In this document: positions 1 to 7,989 of the stretch, piece after piece | How the letters are laid out: each line of letters opens with the position of its first letter | How positions within the stretch are numbered: position 1 is the first letter of the stretch | Source: Mycolicibacterium sp. P1-5 | GTDB taxonomy: Bacteria; Actinomycetota; Actinomycetes; Mycobacteriales; Mycobacteriaceae | NCBI RefSeq assembly: GCF_008329565.1 | Contig: NZ_NPKT01000001.1 | Location: 703,681-767,680 of the forward strand | Direction of reading: 5' to 3' | Length of the DNA stretch: 64,000 nucleotides | Translations under genes and position numbers: made by a program | Notes under the pieces: model-generated | The model's database searches: none | The model's input: only the letters and a program-made list of their open reading frames with translations | Told to the model about the DNA's origin: nothing

Positions 1-299
1 GTATGCGCATACTGTCCCGGTTCCCCGACCGCTCAAATGCCGAGCTGGCCCGCGACACCGGCGTCTCGCCGCAGGCGATGAACATGGTGGTGCGCAGCCT
101 GGAAGAACTCGGGCTCGTCACCCGCCCGGACACGGTGGCATCCGGGCGTTCACTGCCCGCGAAGCTGACCCGCACCGGCGTGCACCTACTGGAGCGCACC
201 GACACCGGTGTACGCGCTGCCGAACAACGGTTGATGGCCGGCCTGTCCGCCGAGCAGCGGCGGGAATTCCGAACGATCCTCGCCGCCCTGGGCGCCTAG
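1..299 (+). CDS. MarR-family transcriptional regulator, 5' end outside the window
   Basis: C-terminal part (about 98 residues visible) of a winged-helix regulator. The visible text has the MarR pattern: a helix-turn-helix (SNAELARDTGVSPQAMNMVVRSL), a wing ending in a Gly-Arg (ASGRSLPAKLT) and a closing dimerisation helix with a repeated Glu-Gln-Arg pattern (LSAEQRREFRTIL). Family members normally have about 140-150 residues, so the N-terminal helices lie upstream of base 1 and the first ATG seen (base 3) is probably internal. Ligand and targets cannot be read from the fragment. Confidence 0.75.
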   Translation, partial: MRILSRFPDRSNAELARDTGVSPQAMNMVVRSLEELGLVTRPDTVASGRSLPAKLTRTGVHLLERTDTGVRAAEQRLMAGLSAEQRREFRTILAALGA

Positions 300-417
300 T
301 TCGACACGCCTTGCTTCCGGAAACCGTTGTGGCGAAGAGAGATATTCGGTGCGCACCGTGTCCGGCCACCCGATTCGGTGATGTCACTCGAGTTACGTGA
401 TCACCAAAGCCGTTTAA

Positions 418-1845
418 TCAAGGGGTCTGCGACCGTTGCTGCGCGATGTCGATGCGTGGCCACGGCTGCGCTGCCTCGAGTTCGTAGGCGAGCTCCAGGA
501 GCCTGCGCTCATGGCCGATCGGTCCGGCCAGCATCATCCCCATCGGCATACCGGACGCCGACTGGGCCAGTGGCAACGAGATCGCCGGCTCACCGGTTGC
601 ATTCTGCAGCGGAGTGAATGCCACCCAGTCGATCAGTCGGTCGATGATCTGCTGGTAGTCCGCGGTGGGGTCCAGGTGACCGATGCGGGGCGTCTCCTCG
701 GCCAGCGTGGGCATCAGTGCCACGTCGTAGGTCTGGTACAGCCGGGCGGTGACTCTCCGCAACCTGCGCAGCCGGGTGATCGCGATCGGCAACTTGTGCA
801 GGTTACGGCTGGCGTACCGATCGAGCCCCAAGGTGAGGTTGTCCAGCTTCGTCTTGTCGAAACTCTCGCCGAAGGTCCGCTTCCCGCTGCGCACCAGCGT
901 CATCGCCAGAAGCGCCCAGTACAACAGGAAATCGTCCAAGAAGTAGCTGGGCACCGGGGGCTGGTCGAGGTATTCGACGTTATGGCCAAGGCCCGCAAGC
1001 AATTCGGCAACCTTCAGGGTGGCGTCGCGGACACTAGGTGCCGCCTGCCGATTGACCGATTGGGTCACGACGGCAACACGCAGCCGGGCACTGGCGGGCC
1101 CGGTGACGGCGCCGATCGCCGGCAGTCGGCGGTCGCGCCACACGCGCTCGGCTTCGCGGTAGAACGCAGCGGTGTCGCGCACGCTGCGGGTCAGCACCCC
1201 GTCGTTGACGATGCGCACCGGCATCTGTCGCGTCATCTTGTCCAGCGGCAGCCGACCGCGGGAAGGCTTCAGGCCGACCAAGCCGTTGCAGGCGGCGGGA
1301 ATTCGGATCGACCCGCCGCCGTCGTTGGCGTGGGCGATGGGCACCACACCGGCGGCCACGAAGGCACTCGATCCCGAGGATGAAGCTCCGGCAGTGAACT
1401 CGGTGTCCCAGGGATTGCGGACCGCACCCAGCCGCGGATGCTCGGCCGAGGCGCTGAACCCGAATTCCGAAAGCTGGGTCTTGCCCAGCGGTACCAGGCC
1501 GAGAGCCAGATAGAGGCTGGCGAACTCGCCGTGCGCGGGCTGCGGCCGGGGCTGCCAGGCGTCGGTGCCCTGCATCGTCGGCATGCCCTCGACGTCGATG
1601 TTGTCCTTGATGAAGGTGGGCACCCCGTCGAAATATCCACCGCCGCCCGCGTAGGCGCGGGCCAGCGCCCGTTCGAAGGTCTCGTGCGCCAGCCCGTTGA
1701 GGGTCGGGTTGACCCGCTCGGTGCGGGCGATCGCGGCCTCGACCAGTTCGGGGCGCGACACCTTGCCCTTACGGAGTGCATCGACCAGGGCGACGGCATC
1801 GAGGGTGCCGAGCGCGTCGTCGCGGTAGGCGTTCACATGCTGCAT
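418..1845 (-). CDS. amiC: amidase, amidase-signature family (AmiC-like)
   Basis: Hydrolyses carboxylic amides by the Ser–cisSer–Lys mechanism; the natural substrate is unknown. Of 475 residues, Lys80 (PTFIKDNIDVEG), the Ser155-157 stretch of the Gly/Ser-rich signature (GASSSGSS) and Ser179 (DGGGSIRIPA) fit the catalytic triad. The ATG at 1845 is preferred because the reading frame upstream runs through the terminator hairpin of tsf and is low-complexity. M. tuberculosis has amiC (Rv2888c) in the same place next to tsf. The tsf terminator separates the two genes, so amiC is probably transcribed from its own promoter in the gap. Confidence 0.85.
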   Translation of the reverse strand: MQHVNAYRDDALGTLDAVALVDALRKGKVSRPELVEAAIARTERVNPTLNGLAHETFERALARAYAGGGGYFDGVPTFIKDNIDVEGMPTMQGTDAWQPRPQPAHGEFASLYLALGLVPLGKTQLSEFGFSASAEHPRLGAVRNPWDTEFTAGASSSGSSAFVAAGVVPIAHANDGGGSIRIPAACNGLVGLKPSRGRLPLDKMTRQMPVRIVNDGVLTRSVRDTAAFYREAERVWRDRRLPAIGAVTGPASARLRVAVVTQSVNRQAAPSVRDATLKVAELLAGLGHNVEYLDQPPVPSYFLDDFLLYWALLAMTLVRSGKRTFGESFDKTKLDNLTLGLDRYASRNLHKLPIAITRLRRLRRVTARLYQTYDVALMPTLAEETPRIGHLDPTADYQQIIDRLIDWVAFTPLQNATGEPAISLPLAQSASGMPMGMMLAGPIGHERRLLELAYELEAAQPWPRIDIAQQRSQTP

Positions 1846-1897
1846 TCCGCCGACGCTAGCAGGCACGTGTTCAATAACGGCTGTGCCCTTAGATGGC

Positions 1898-1941
1898 AAA
1901 ACCCCGCGTCTCCGGGATCGCCGGATGTGACGCGGGGTTTT
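1898..1941 (-). terminator. intrinsic terminator after tsf
   Basis: Perfect 13-bp inverted repeat, AAAACCCCGCGTC at 1898-1910 and its complement at 1929-1941, with an 18-nt loop. The stem is GC-rich and read from tsf ends in TTTT; it lies 31 bp past the tsf stop. The same hairpin could act in the other direction. Rho-independent terminators this clean are uncommon in mycobacteria. Confidence 0.8.
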
Positions 1942-1971
1942 CCAGTGAGCGGTTGGTGCGCCGCTCAAGTC

Positions 1972-2787
1972 TTACTGCTGGCCGACCTCGAAGCGAACGA
2001 ACCGAGTGACGGTCACGCCGGCCTCATCGAGCAACGCCTTGACGCTCTTCTTGCTGTCGGACACCGACGGTTGGTCGAGCAGCACGACGTCCTTGAAGAA
2101 GCCGGTGAGGCGCCCCTCCACGATCTTGGGCAGCGCCTGCTCAGGCTTGCCCTCGGCCTTGGCGGTCTCCTCGGCGATCCGGCGCTCGTTGGCCACGATG
2201 TCCTCGGGCACGTCGTCACGCGTCAGGTACTTGGCCTTCAGTGCGGCGATCTGCAAGGCCACGGAGTGCGCGGCCTCTTTGTTTTCACCCGTGTACTCGA
2301 CCAGCACACCCACGGCGGGCGGCAAATCGGCAGCCCGCTTGTGCAGGTACGCCTCGACGTTGCCGTCGAAGTACGCCGCGCGGCGCAGTTCCAGCTTCTC
2401 GCCGATCTTGGCCGAGAGCTGTGCGACGGCCTCCTCGACGGTCTTATCGCCGACCTTGGCGGCCTTGAGGGCATCCACATCGGCGGCCTTGGATTCGAGC
2501 GCAGCGGCCAGAACGTCGTCGGCCAACTTCTGGAACTCGGCGTTCTTGGCCACGAAGTCGGTCTCGGAGTTGAGCTCGATCAGCGCGCCGCCCTTGGCGG
2601 CAACCAGGCCCTCGGCGGTGGCGCGCTCGGCGCGCTTGCCGACATCCTTAGCGCCCTTGATCCGCAGCGCTTCGACAGCCTTGTCGAAGTCGCCGTCATT
2701 TTCAGCCAGCGCGTTCTTGCAGTCGAGCATGCCCGCACCGGTGAGCTCCCGAAGCCGTTTGACGTCGGCAGCGGTGTAGTTAGCCAT
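1972..2787 (-). CDS. tsf: elongation factor Ts
   Basis: Guanine-nucleotide exchange factor that regenerates EF-Tu·GTP in translation. 271 residues, the usual size. The N-terminal UBA-like domain is plain ([29 protein letters not shown]), followed by the core domain with [15 protein letters not shown], which contacts EF-Tu. It lies 18 bp behind rpsB in the conserved rpsB–tsf operon, and a strong hairpin ends the transcript just downstream. Confidence 0.98.
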   Translation of the reverse strand: MANYTAADVKRLRELTGAGMLDCKNALAENDGDFDKAVEALRIKGAKDVGKRAERATAEGLVAAKGGALIELNSETDFVAKNAEFQKLADDVLAAALESKAADVDALKAAKVGDKTVEEAVAQLSAKIGEKLELRRAAYFDGNVEAYLHKRAADLPPAVGVLVEYTGENKEAAHSVALQIAALKAKYLTRDDVPEDIVANERRIAEETAKAEGKPEQALPKIVEGRLTGFFKDVVLLDQPSVSDSKKSVKALLDEAGVTVTRFVRFEVGQQ

Positions 2788-2805
2788 GTGGCCCTTCCCT
2801 AAGAA

Positions 2806-3645
2806 CTAAGAAGCTTCAGTGGTGGTTTCAGTGGCGACCGGCCCGGCCTCGCTGGGGGCCGACGCCGTTGCGCCGGCAAGCAGCTCCTGCTCCCACTCGG
2901 CCAGCGGCTCGGCTGCGGCCCCGGAACCGGAGTCAGCCTTATCGCCCGAACCGGCGCCGGAACGCGCCTTGAGGCCTTCGGCGACTGCGGACGCGATCAC
3001 CTTGGTCAGCAGCGCCGCGGAGCGGATTGCATCGTCGTTGCCCGGGATCGGGTAGTTGACCTGGTCGGGATCGCAGTTGGTGTCCAGGATCGCGATGACC
3101 GGGATACCGAGCTTGATCGCCTCGCTGATGGCGAGGTGTTCCTTGTTGGTGTCGACGACCCAGACAGCCGACGGCACCTTCTGCATGTCGCGGATACCAC
3201 CGAGGCTGCGCTCGAGCTTGTTCTTCTCGCGCGTCAGCATCAAGATTTCTTTCTTCGTGCGACCCTCGAAGCCACCGGTCTGCTCCATGCTTTCCAGTTC
3301 CTTCATCCGCTGCAGGCGCTTGTGCACGGTCTGAAAGTTGGTGAGCATGCCGCCGAGCCAGCGCTGGTTCACGTACGGCATGCCGACGCGAGTTGCTTCC
3401 TCAGCGATGGATTCCTGCGCCTGCTTCTTGGTGCCGACGAACAGGATGCTGCCGCCGTGGGCGACGGTCTCCTTGACGAACTCGTAGGCCTGATCGATGT
3501 AGGTCAGCGTCTGCTGCAGATCGATGATGTAGATGCCGTTGCGGTCGGTGAAGATGAACCGCTTCATCTTGGGGTTCCAGCGTCGGGTCTGATGCCCGAA
3601 GTGAGTGCCGCTGTCAAGCAGCTGCTTCATGGTTACAACAGCCAT
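2806..3645 (-). CDS. rpsB: 30S ribosomal protein S2
   Basis: Small-subunit protein needed for S1 docking and initiation. The start is set at the ATG at 3645 ([19 protein letters not shown]), which has AGAGGA about 11 nt upstream and matches mycobacterial S2; two more in-frame ATGs upstream give a poorer fit. 279 residues, with the S2 signatures [14 protein letters not shown] and [13 protein letters not shown]. The last 50 or so residues are an acidic Ala/Ser/Glu tail common in actinobacterial S2. First gene of the rpsB–tsf operon. Confidence 0.97.
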   Translation of the reverse strand: MAVVTMKQLLDSGTHFGHQTRRWNPKMKRFIFTDRNGIYIIDLQQTLTYIDQAYEFVKETVAHGGSILFVGTKKQAQESIAEEATRVGMPYVNQRWLGGMLTNFQTVHKRLQRMKELESMEQTGGFEGRTKKEILMLTREKNKLERSLGGIRDMQKVPSAVWVVDTNKEHLAISEAIKLGIPVIAILDTNCDPDQVNYPIPGNDDAIRSAALLTKVIASAVAEGLKARSGAGSGDKADSGSGAAAEPLAEWEQELLAGATASAPSEAGPVATETTTEAS

Positions 3646-3941
3646 AGTGGCCATATCCTCTTGTGTCGGTTGTCGCCAGGCTTCGGGTGAAGCCAAGCCC
3701 TGGCGCCTGAGGCGTGCCGGACCCGTCGTCGTAAATCCTCAGACGGGACCAACCGGCATGCGTGGTGCAAATGTCGCTGTGGCGAACTTGCTGGACAGGC
3801 GCGCGAAGTCAACCCGCTCGCGCGAGTTGCAGGGGAAAGTTTACACCGCTGGAAGGGGTGCTTTATCCACAGCGCCGCGCCAGTCCACAGCGCGCGTTCC
3901 GGCGGCTTTCTTTCGACTGTATATGGCGCTGAACTGGTGTG

Positions 3942-4460
3942 ATGCGCATCGTTGCGGTGATCGTGGCGGTCTTGCTGCTGTCCGCGGCAACCAGCCGGGC
4001 CGACGCCGGACGGCTGGTGTGGCCGCTGCGGCCCCCACCTGCGGTGACCAGGGCCTTCGATGCGCCGTCGCCGGATTGGCAGCGCGGCCATCGCGGCGTG
4101 GACCTGGCCGGGGTGCCTGATCAGCCGGTTTATGCCGCCGGCCCGGCGACGGTGGTATTCGCCGGAAAGCTGGCCGGACGCCCGGTGGTGTCGCTGGCCC
4201 ATCCCGGCGGGTTGCACACCAGCTATGAACCGGTCGAGGCGTCGGTCCGGGTCGGTCAGCTGGTCGACGCGTCAACCGTGTTGGGCCGACTGGTGTCCGG
4301 GCATGCGGGCTGTCCCGCGGCGGCCTGCCTGCACTGGGGTGCGATGTGGGGGCCGGCGTCGCGGGCCGACTACATCGACCCGATAGGGCTGCTGGCCAGC
4401 ACACCGGTCCGACTCAAGCCGCTCGCCGGGAACGTTCGCACGGCGCAGGTGTCGAGTTGA
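3942..4460 (+). CDS. secreted M23-family peptidase (LytM-like), Rv2891 homologue
   Basis: Predicted exported cell-wall peptidase of 172 residues: an N-terminal signal sequence ([21 protein letters not shown]) followed by a small M23/LytM domain. Zinc-site candidates are the His and Asp of HRGVDLAG and the His of LHWG near the C-terminal end of the domain; an HTSYEP segment sits between. It is a compact protein with no linker or cell-wall binding domain. GTG at 3939 directly precedes the chosen ATG and could also serve. M. tuberculosis has Rv2891 at the same place, divergent from rpsB. Whether it is an active endopeptidase is not shown by sequence. Confidence 0.85.
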   Translation: MRIVAVIVAVLLLSAATSRADAGRLVWPLRPPPAVTRAFDAPSPDWQRGHRGVDLAGVPDQPVYAAGPATVVFAGKLAGRPVVSLAHPGGLHTSYEPVEASVRVGQLVDASTVLGRLVSGHAGCPAAACLHWGAMWGPASRADYIDPIGLLASTPVRLKPLAGNVRTAQVSS

Positions 4461-4501
4461 TGCGACGACGCTCACCGGGTGCGTACGTACGCTGGTTACC
4501 G

Positions 4502-5932
4502 ATGAGCATTGTGCCCGACACGAGCGTCGTCCTCGGCCACCGGTTCGCCACCGAGGTGCCCGAAATTGCCTTGCGCTGGCAAGCCGAGGCCGCGCCCGAT
4601 CCGCGGCTGCTCGTCCTCAACGAGTCGTTGGCCGCCGAGCTGGGCATGGACCCCACGTGGCTGCGCAGCCCGGACGGGATCTGCCTGCTGGTCGGGAGTC
4701 GACTACCCGCGGACGCCGAACCCGTCGCGCAGGGGTATGCCGGCCACCAGTTCGGCGGCTGGGTGCCCCGCCTCGGCGACGGCCGCGCACTGCTGCTGGG
4801 TGAACTCGTCGACACCGCCGGACGGTTACGCGACCTGCATCTGAAGGGATCGGGACGCACCCCGTTCGCCCGCGGCGGCGACGGCTTGGCGGCCGTCGGT
4901 CCCATGCTGCGCGAATACCTCATCAGCGAAGCGATGCATGCACTGGGCATTCCGACCACCCGGTCCCTGTCGGTCGTCGCAACCGGGCGAACCGTGCAAC
5001 GCGAGACGGTGTTGGACGGTGCCGTCCTCGCCCGTGTCGCGTCGAGCCATCTGCGTGTCGGCAGCTTCCAATACGTCGCTGCGGCAGGTGAATCGGACGT
5101 TTTGCGGCGACTCGCCGACCATGCGATCAGCAGGCACTACCCGTCGGCAGCAGAGGCCGACAATCCATACCTGGCCCTACTGGACTCGGTGGTCGCCGCT
5201 CAGGCGGAACTCATCGCACAGTGGATGCTGGTCGGGTTCATCCATGGCGTGATGAACACCGACAATATGACGATCTCGGGTGAGACGATCGACTACGGGC
5301 CGTGCGCGTTCATGGACGCCTTCGACCCGAGGACGGTCTTCAGCTCGATCGACTCGTGGGGCCGCTATGCCTACGGAAATCAGCCGAGCGTCGCCGCATG
5401 GAATCTCGCCCGCTTCGCCGAAGCGCTGCTCGGGCTGATCGACGACGATCAGGAGCACGCGGTCGCGCAGGCAACGGCGTCGCTGCAGCAGTTCCCGCAG
5501 CTGTATGCGGCGGCCTACCTGGCGGGCATGCGACGCAAGCTCGGACTGAGCGATGATGTCGAAGACGCTGCAGCGCAGGCACTCTGCGAGGAGTTGGTGG
5601 AGCTGCTCGAGCACCAGCCGGTGGATTACACCTCGTTCTTCCGCCGGCTCGCTGGGGGCGCGGTGGAGGAGCCATTCGAGGCGTGGGCCGCCCGGTGGCG
5701 GAGCCTGGGCCCGGACGTCGAGGCGATGCAGCGGGTCAATCCCCTCTACATTCCGCGCAATCACCTGGTCGAGGAGGCACTGACGGCCGCGTCCTCAGGC
5801 GACATGGAGCTGTTCGACCGGCTACTGCGGGTGGTCAGTTCTCCCTACGACGACCGCCCGGGATTCGAGCGCTACGCCGAGCCCGCTCCGGAAGACTTCG
5901 GTAGCTGCTTCCAAACCTTCTGCGGGACTTGA
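4502..5932 (+). CDS. selO: SelO/YdiU-family protein adenylyltransferase
   Basis: Pseudokinase-fold enzyme that transfers AMP to Ser, Thr or Tyr of target proteins, with a role in redox homeostasis known from E. coli and eukaryotic SelO. 476 residues, the family size. Visible motifs: [17 protein letters not shown], the nucleotide-loop region [27 protein letters not shown] and the metal-binding DYGPCAFMD. Cys is the third residue from the C-terminus (FCGT), where animal SelO has selenocysteine. The ATG at 4502 is chosen because alignable sequence ([15 protein letters not shown]) starts there. M. tuberculosis has PPE45 and Rv2893 in this interval, so the gene is lineage-specific here. It converges on xerC with 2 bp between stops. 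Confidence 0.9.
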   Translation: MSIVPDTSVVLGHRFATEVPEIALRWQAEAAPDPRLLVLNESLAAELGMDPTWLRSPDGICLLVGSRLPADAEPVAQGYAGHQFGGWVPRLGDGRALLLGELVDTAGRLRDLHLKGSGRTPFARGGDGLAAVGPMLREYLISEAMHALGIPTTRSLSVVATGRTVQRETVLDGAVLARVASSHLRVGSFQYVAAAGESDVLRRLADHAISRHYPSAAEADNPYLALLDSVVAAQAELIAQWMLVGFIHGVMNTDNMTISGETIDYGPCAFMDAFDPRTVFSSIDSWGRYAYGNQPSVAAWNLARFAEALLGLIDDDQEHAVAQATASLQQFPQLYAAAYLAGMRRKLGLSDDVEDAAAQALCEELVELLEHQPVDYTSFFRRLAGGAVEEPFEAWAARWRSLGPDVEAMQRVNPLYIPRNHLVEEALTAASSGDMELFDRLLRVVSSPYDDRPGFERYAEPAPEDFGSCFQTFCGT

Positions 5933-5934
5933 CC

Positions 5935-6852
5935 TTAGGCGCGCGGGTGCGCCTGATCGTGCACAGCACGCAGACGCGCGACGGTCACGTGAGTGTAGAG
6001 CTGCGTAGTGGCCAGCGAGGAGTGGCCAAGGATCTCCTGGACGATGCGCAAATCGGCGCCACCTTCGAGCAGGTGGGTGGCGGCGCTGTGCCGCAGACCG
6101 TGCGGGCCGATGTCGGGTGCCCCGTCAACGGCCGACATGGTCTGGTGCACGACGGTTCTGGCCTGGCGCGGGTCGAGCCGCTTGCCGCGGGTGCCCAGCA
6201 GCAGCGCCGAGCCGGAGTCTGCGGTGGCGAGCTCGGGTCGGCCGTCGGTGAGCCAGGCGGTCAGCGCGGCCTGCGCCGGCGTGCCGAACGGGACGGTGCG
6301 TTGTTTGTTGCCCTTGCCGAGAACGCGGACGACCCGCCGGCCGGTGTCGACGTCATCGACGTCCAGACCGCACAGCTCGCTGACGCGGATGCCGGTGGCA
6401 TAGAGCATCTCGACGATCAACCGATCGCGTAGTGCAAGCGGGTCGCCTTGCTCGGCGCCGAGGTCGGCGGCGGCCATGGCGGCCATGGCCTGATCCTGAC
6501 GCAGAACCGCAGGCAGGGTGCGGCGAGCCTTGGGCAGCTGTAGTCGGACCGCAGGGTCCTCGGCCAGCAGGCCGCGACGGGTCGCCCATGCGGTGAATGT
6601 TTTGACCGCCGAGGTGCGGCGGGCCAGTGTCGTGCGGGCCGCCCCGCTCGCCGATTGCGCGGCCAGCCAGGAGCGCAGGATCGGCAGGGTCAGACCGGCC
6701 AGCCCGGCGCCGGGCGCACGCTCGTCGAGGAAAGCGAACAGCGATTTCAGGTCGGTGAGGTAAGCCCGTTGGGTGTGCTCGGAGCGGGCGCGCTCCAGCG
6801 CGAGATGCTCGGCGTAGTCGTCGAGGATCGAGGCGTAGTCGCTCGGGTCCAT
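5935..6852 (-). CDS. xerC: tyrosine recombinase XerC
   Basis: Resolves chromosome dimers at dif together with XerD. 305 residues: an N-terminal SAM-like core-binding domain ([20 protein letters not shown]) and a C-terminal catalytic domain. Active-site residues are visible: Arg in [12 protein letters not shown], Lys in [11 protein letters not shown], His-x-x-Arg in [12 protein letters not shown], His in [11 protein letters not shown] and nucleophile Tyr in QLYTHV. M. tuberculosis xerC (Rv2894c) is in the same place. No phage or integron features accompany it, so this is the housekeeping enzyme. Confidence 0.95.
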   Translation of the reverse strand: MDPSDYASILDDYAEHLALERARSEHTQRAYLTDLKSLFAFLDERAPGAGLAGLTLPILRSWLAAQSASGAARTTLARRTSAVKTFTAWATRRGLLAEDPAVRLQLPKARRTLPAVLRQDQAMAAMAAADLGAEQGDPLALRDRLIVEMLYATGIRVSELCGLDVDDVDTGRRVVRVLGKGNKQRTVPFGTPAQAALTAWLTDGRPELATADSGSALLLGTRGKRLDPRQARTVVHQTMSAVDGAPDIGPHGLRHSAATHLLEGGADLRIVQEILGHSSLATTQLYTHVTVARLRAVHDQAHPRA

Positions 6853-6941
6853 TCCCCTACAGTCGCATCAGTGGGCGCTACCGCAGCCGACCGACGCGGT
6901 GCCGTGTCCTGCCTGTTACCAGTCGCAGCGCGCCGAGTCCG

Positions 6942-7109
6942 TCAGTTCCTGCGCTTGAACGGATTCCAGCGCGACGGTGCCGCCTCGCTCGCGGCGTGAC
7001 CCGCGCACCACTGCCCGGCGGGGACGCCATGGCGCACGGCGTCGACGTGCATACCGCAGCCCGCCCACGTCGTCTTGTCGCACACTCCACATTTCACGGC
7101 TCGGCACAT
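6942..7109 (-). CDS. 55-residue Cys-rich small protein
   Basis: Short gene with an ATG at 7109 and AAAGGAAT 8 nt upstream. The product has six cysteines arranged as MCRAVKCGVCDKTTWAGCG…VPAGQWCAGH, ending in a basic WNPFKRRN tail. The spacing (C-x2-C, then C-x7-C) suggests a small zinc-binding knuckle. Very similar small proteins of unknown function are, from memory, widespread in Actinobacteria. It lies 28 bp downstream of the DUF156 repressor gene on the same strand and may be co-transcribed with it, which would tie it to metal or thiol stress; that link is inference. Confidence 0.75.
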   Translation of the reverse strand: MCRAVKCGVCDKTTWAGCGMHVDAVRHGVPAGQWCAGHAASEAAPSRWNPFKRRN

Positions 7110-7137
7110 CGGTGATTCCTTTCTGGCAGAACCGGCT

Positions 7138-7491
<354 letters not shown>

Positions 7492-7548
7492 TAATAGCTT
7501 CATGAGGTCCGCCGTGCGCGGACCGATCCCGGTTCATACGAGAGGGAG

Positions 7549-7989
7549 ATGCCGCCGATGTTTGGCTCGCTGAAACGGTTCTGGGTGGCGGTGGTCGTCG
7601 TCATCGCTGTGGCCGCCGCCGTCGGCGTGGTCAGCCGGCTCCGGACATTCTTCGACTCCGACAAGCCCTACATCGCCACGGCGATGCCGGCCGATGCCAT
7701 CAAACCCATCAACACCAAGCGCGTGACCTACGAGATCGTCGGACCGCCAGGCGCTTCGGGCCGAGTGAGCTACCTCGACGTCAACGGAAAGACGATGGAG
7801 GCGGGTTTCGCCGGGTTGCCCTGGTCAGTGACCGTCAGCACGAAAGATCCCGGGGTGCTGGCCAACGTGGTCGCCCAAGGTGACACCGATGCGCTGGGCT
7901 GCCGCATCCTGGTTGACGACAAGCTCGTTGCCGAAGACTTCGCCGATGGCCGAAACGCCCAGGCCTTCTGTCTGGACAAAGCCGCATGA
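7549..7989 (+). CDS. MmpS-family membrane protein
   Basis: Accessory partner of an MmpL transporter. 146 residues: one N-terminal transmembrane helix (RFWVAVVVVIAVAAAVGVV) and a periplasmic beta-rich domain with the family pattern KRVTYEIVGP…SYLDVNG…LPWSVTVST. Two cysteines (LGCRIL, AFCLDK) could form the domain disulfide. A purine-rich GAGAGGGAG lies just before the ATG at 7549; a second ATG follows three codons on. Its last 4 bp overlap the mmpL start (ATGA), so the two are translationally coupled. In M. tuberculosis such pairs export siderophores (MmpS4/L4, MmpS5/L5); the substrate here is unknown. Confidence 0.9.
   Translation: MPPMFGSLKRFWVAVVVVIAVAAAVGVVSRLRTFFDSDKPYIATAMPADAIKPINTKRVTYEIVGPPGASGRVSYLDVNGKTMEAGFAGLPWSVTVSTKDPGVLANVVAQGDTDALGCRILVDDKLVAEDFADGRNAQAFCLDKAA

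Noticed and set aside
1438..2802. Plus-strand frame of 454 codons over amiC and tsf
   Set aside because: Antisense to amiC and all of tsf; no recognisable domain.
6878..7107. Two minus-strand frames of 70 and 63 codons
   Set aside because: The frame with ATG 7109 gives the Cys-rich protein with a good ribosome site; these are out of frame with it.
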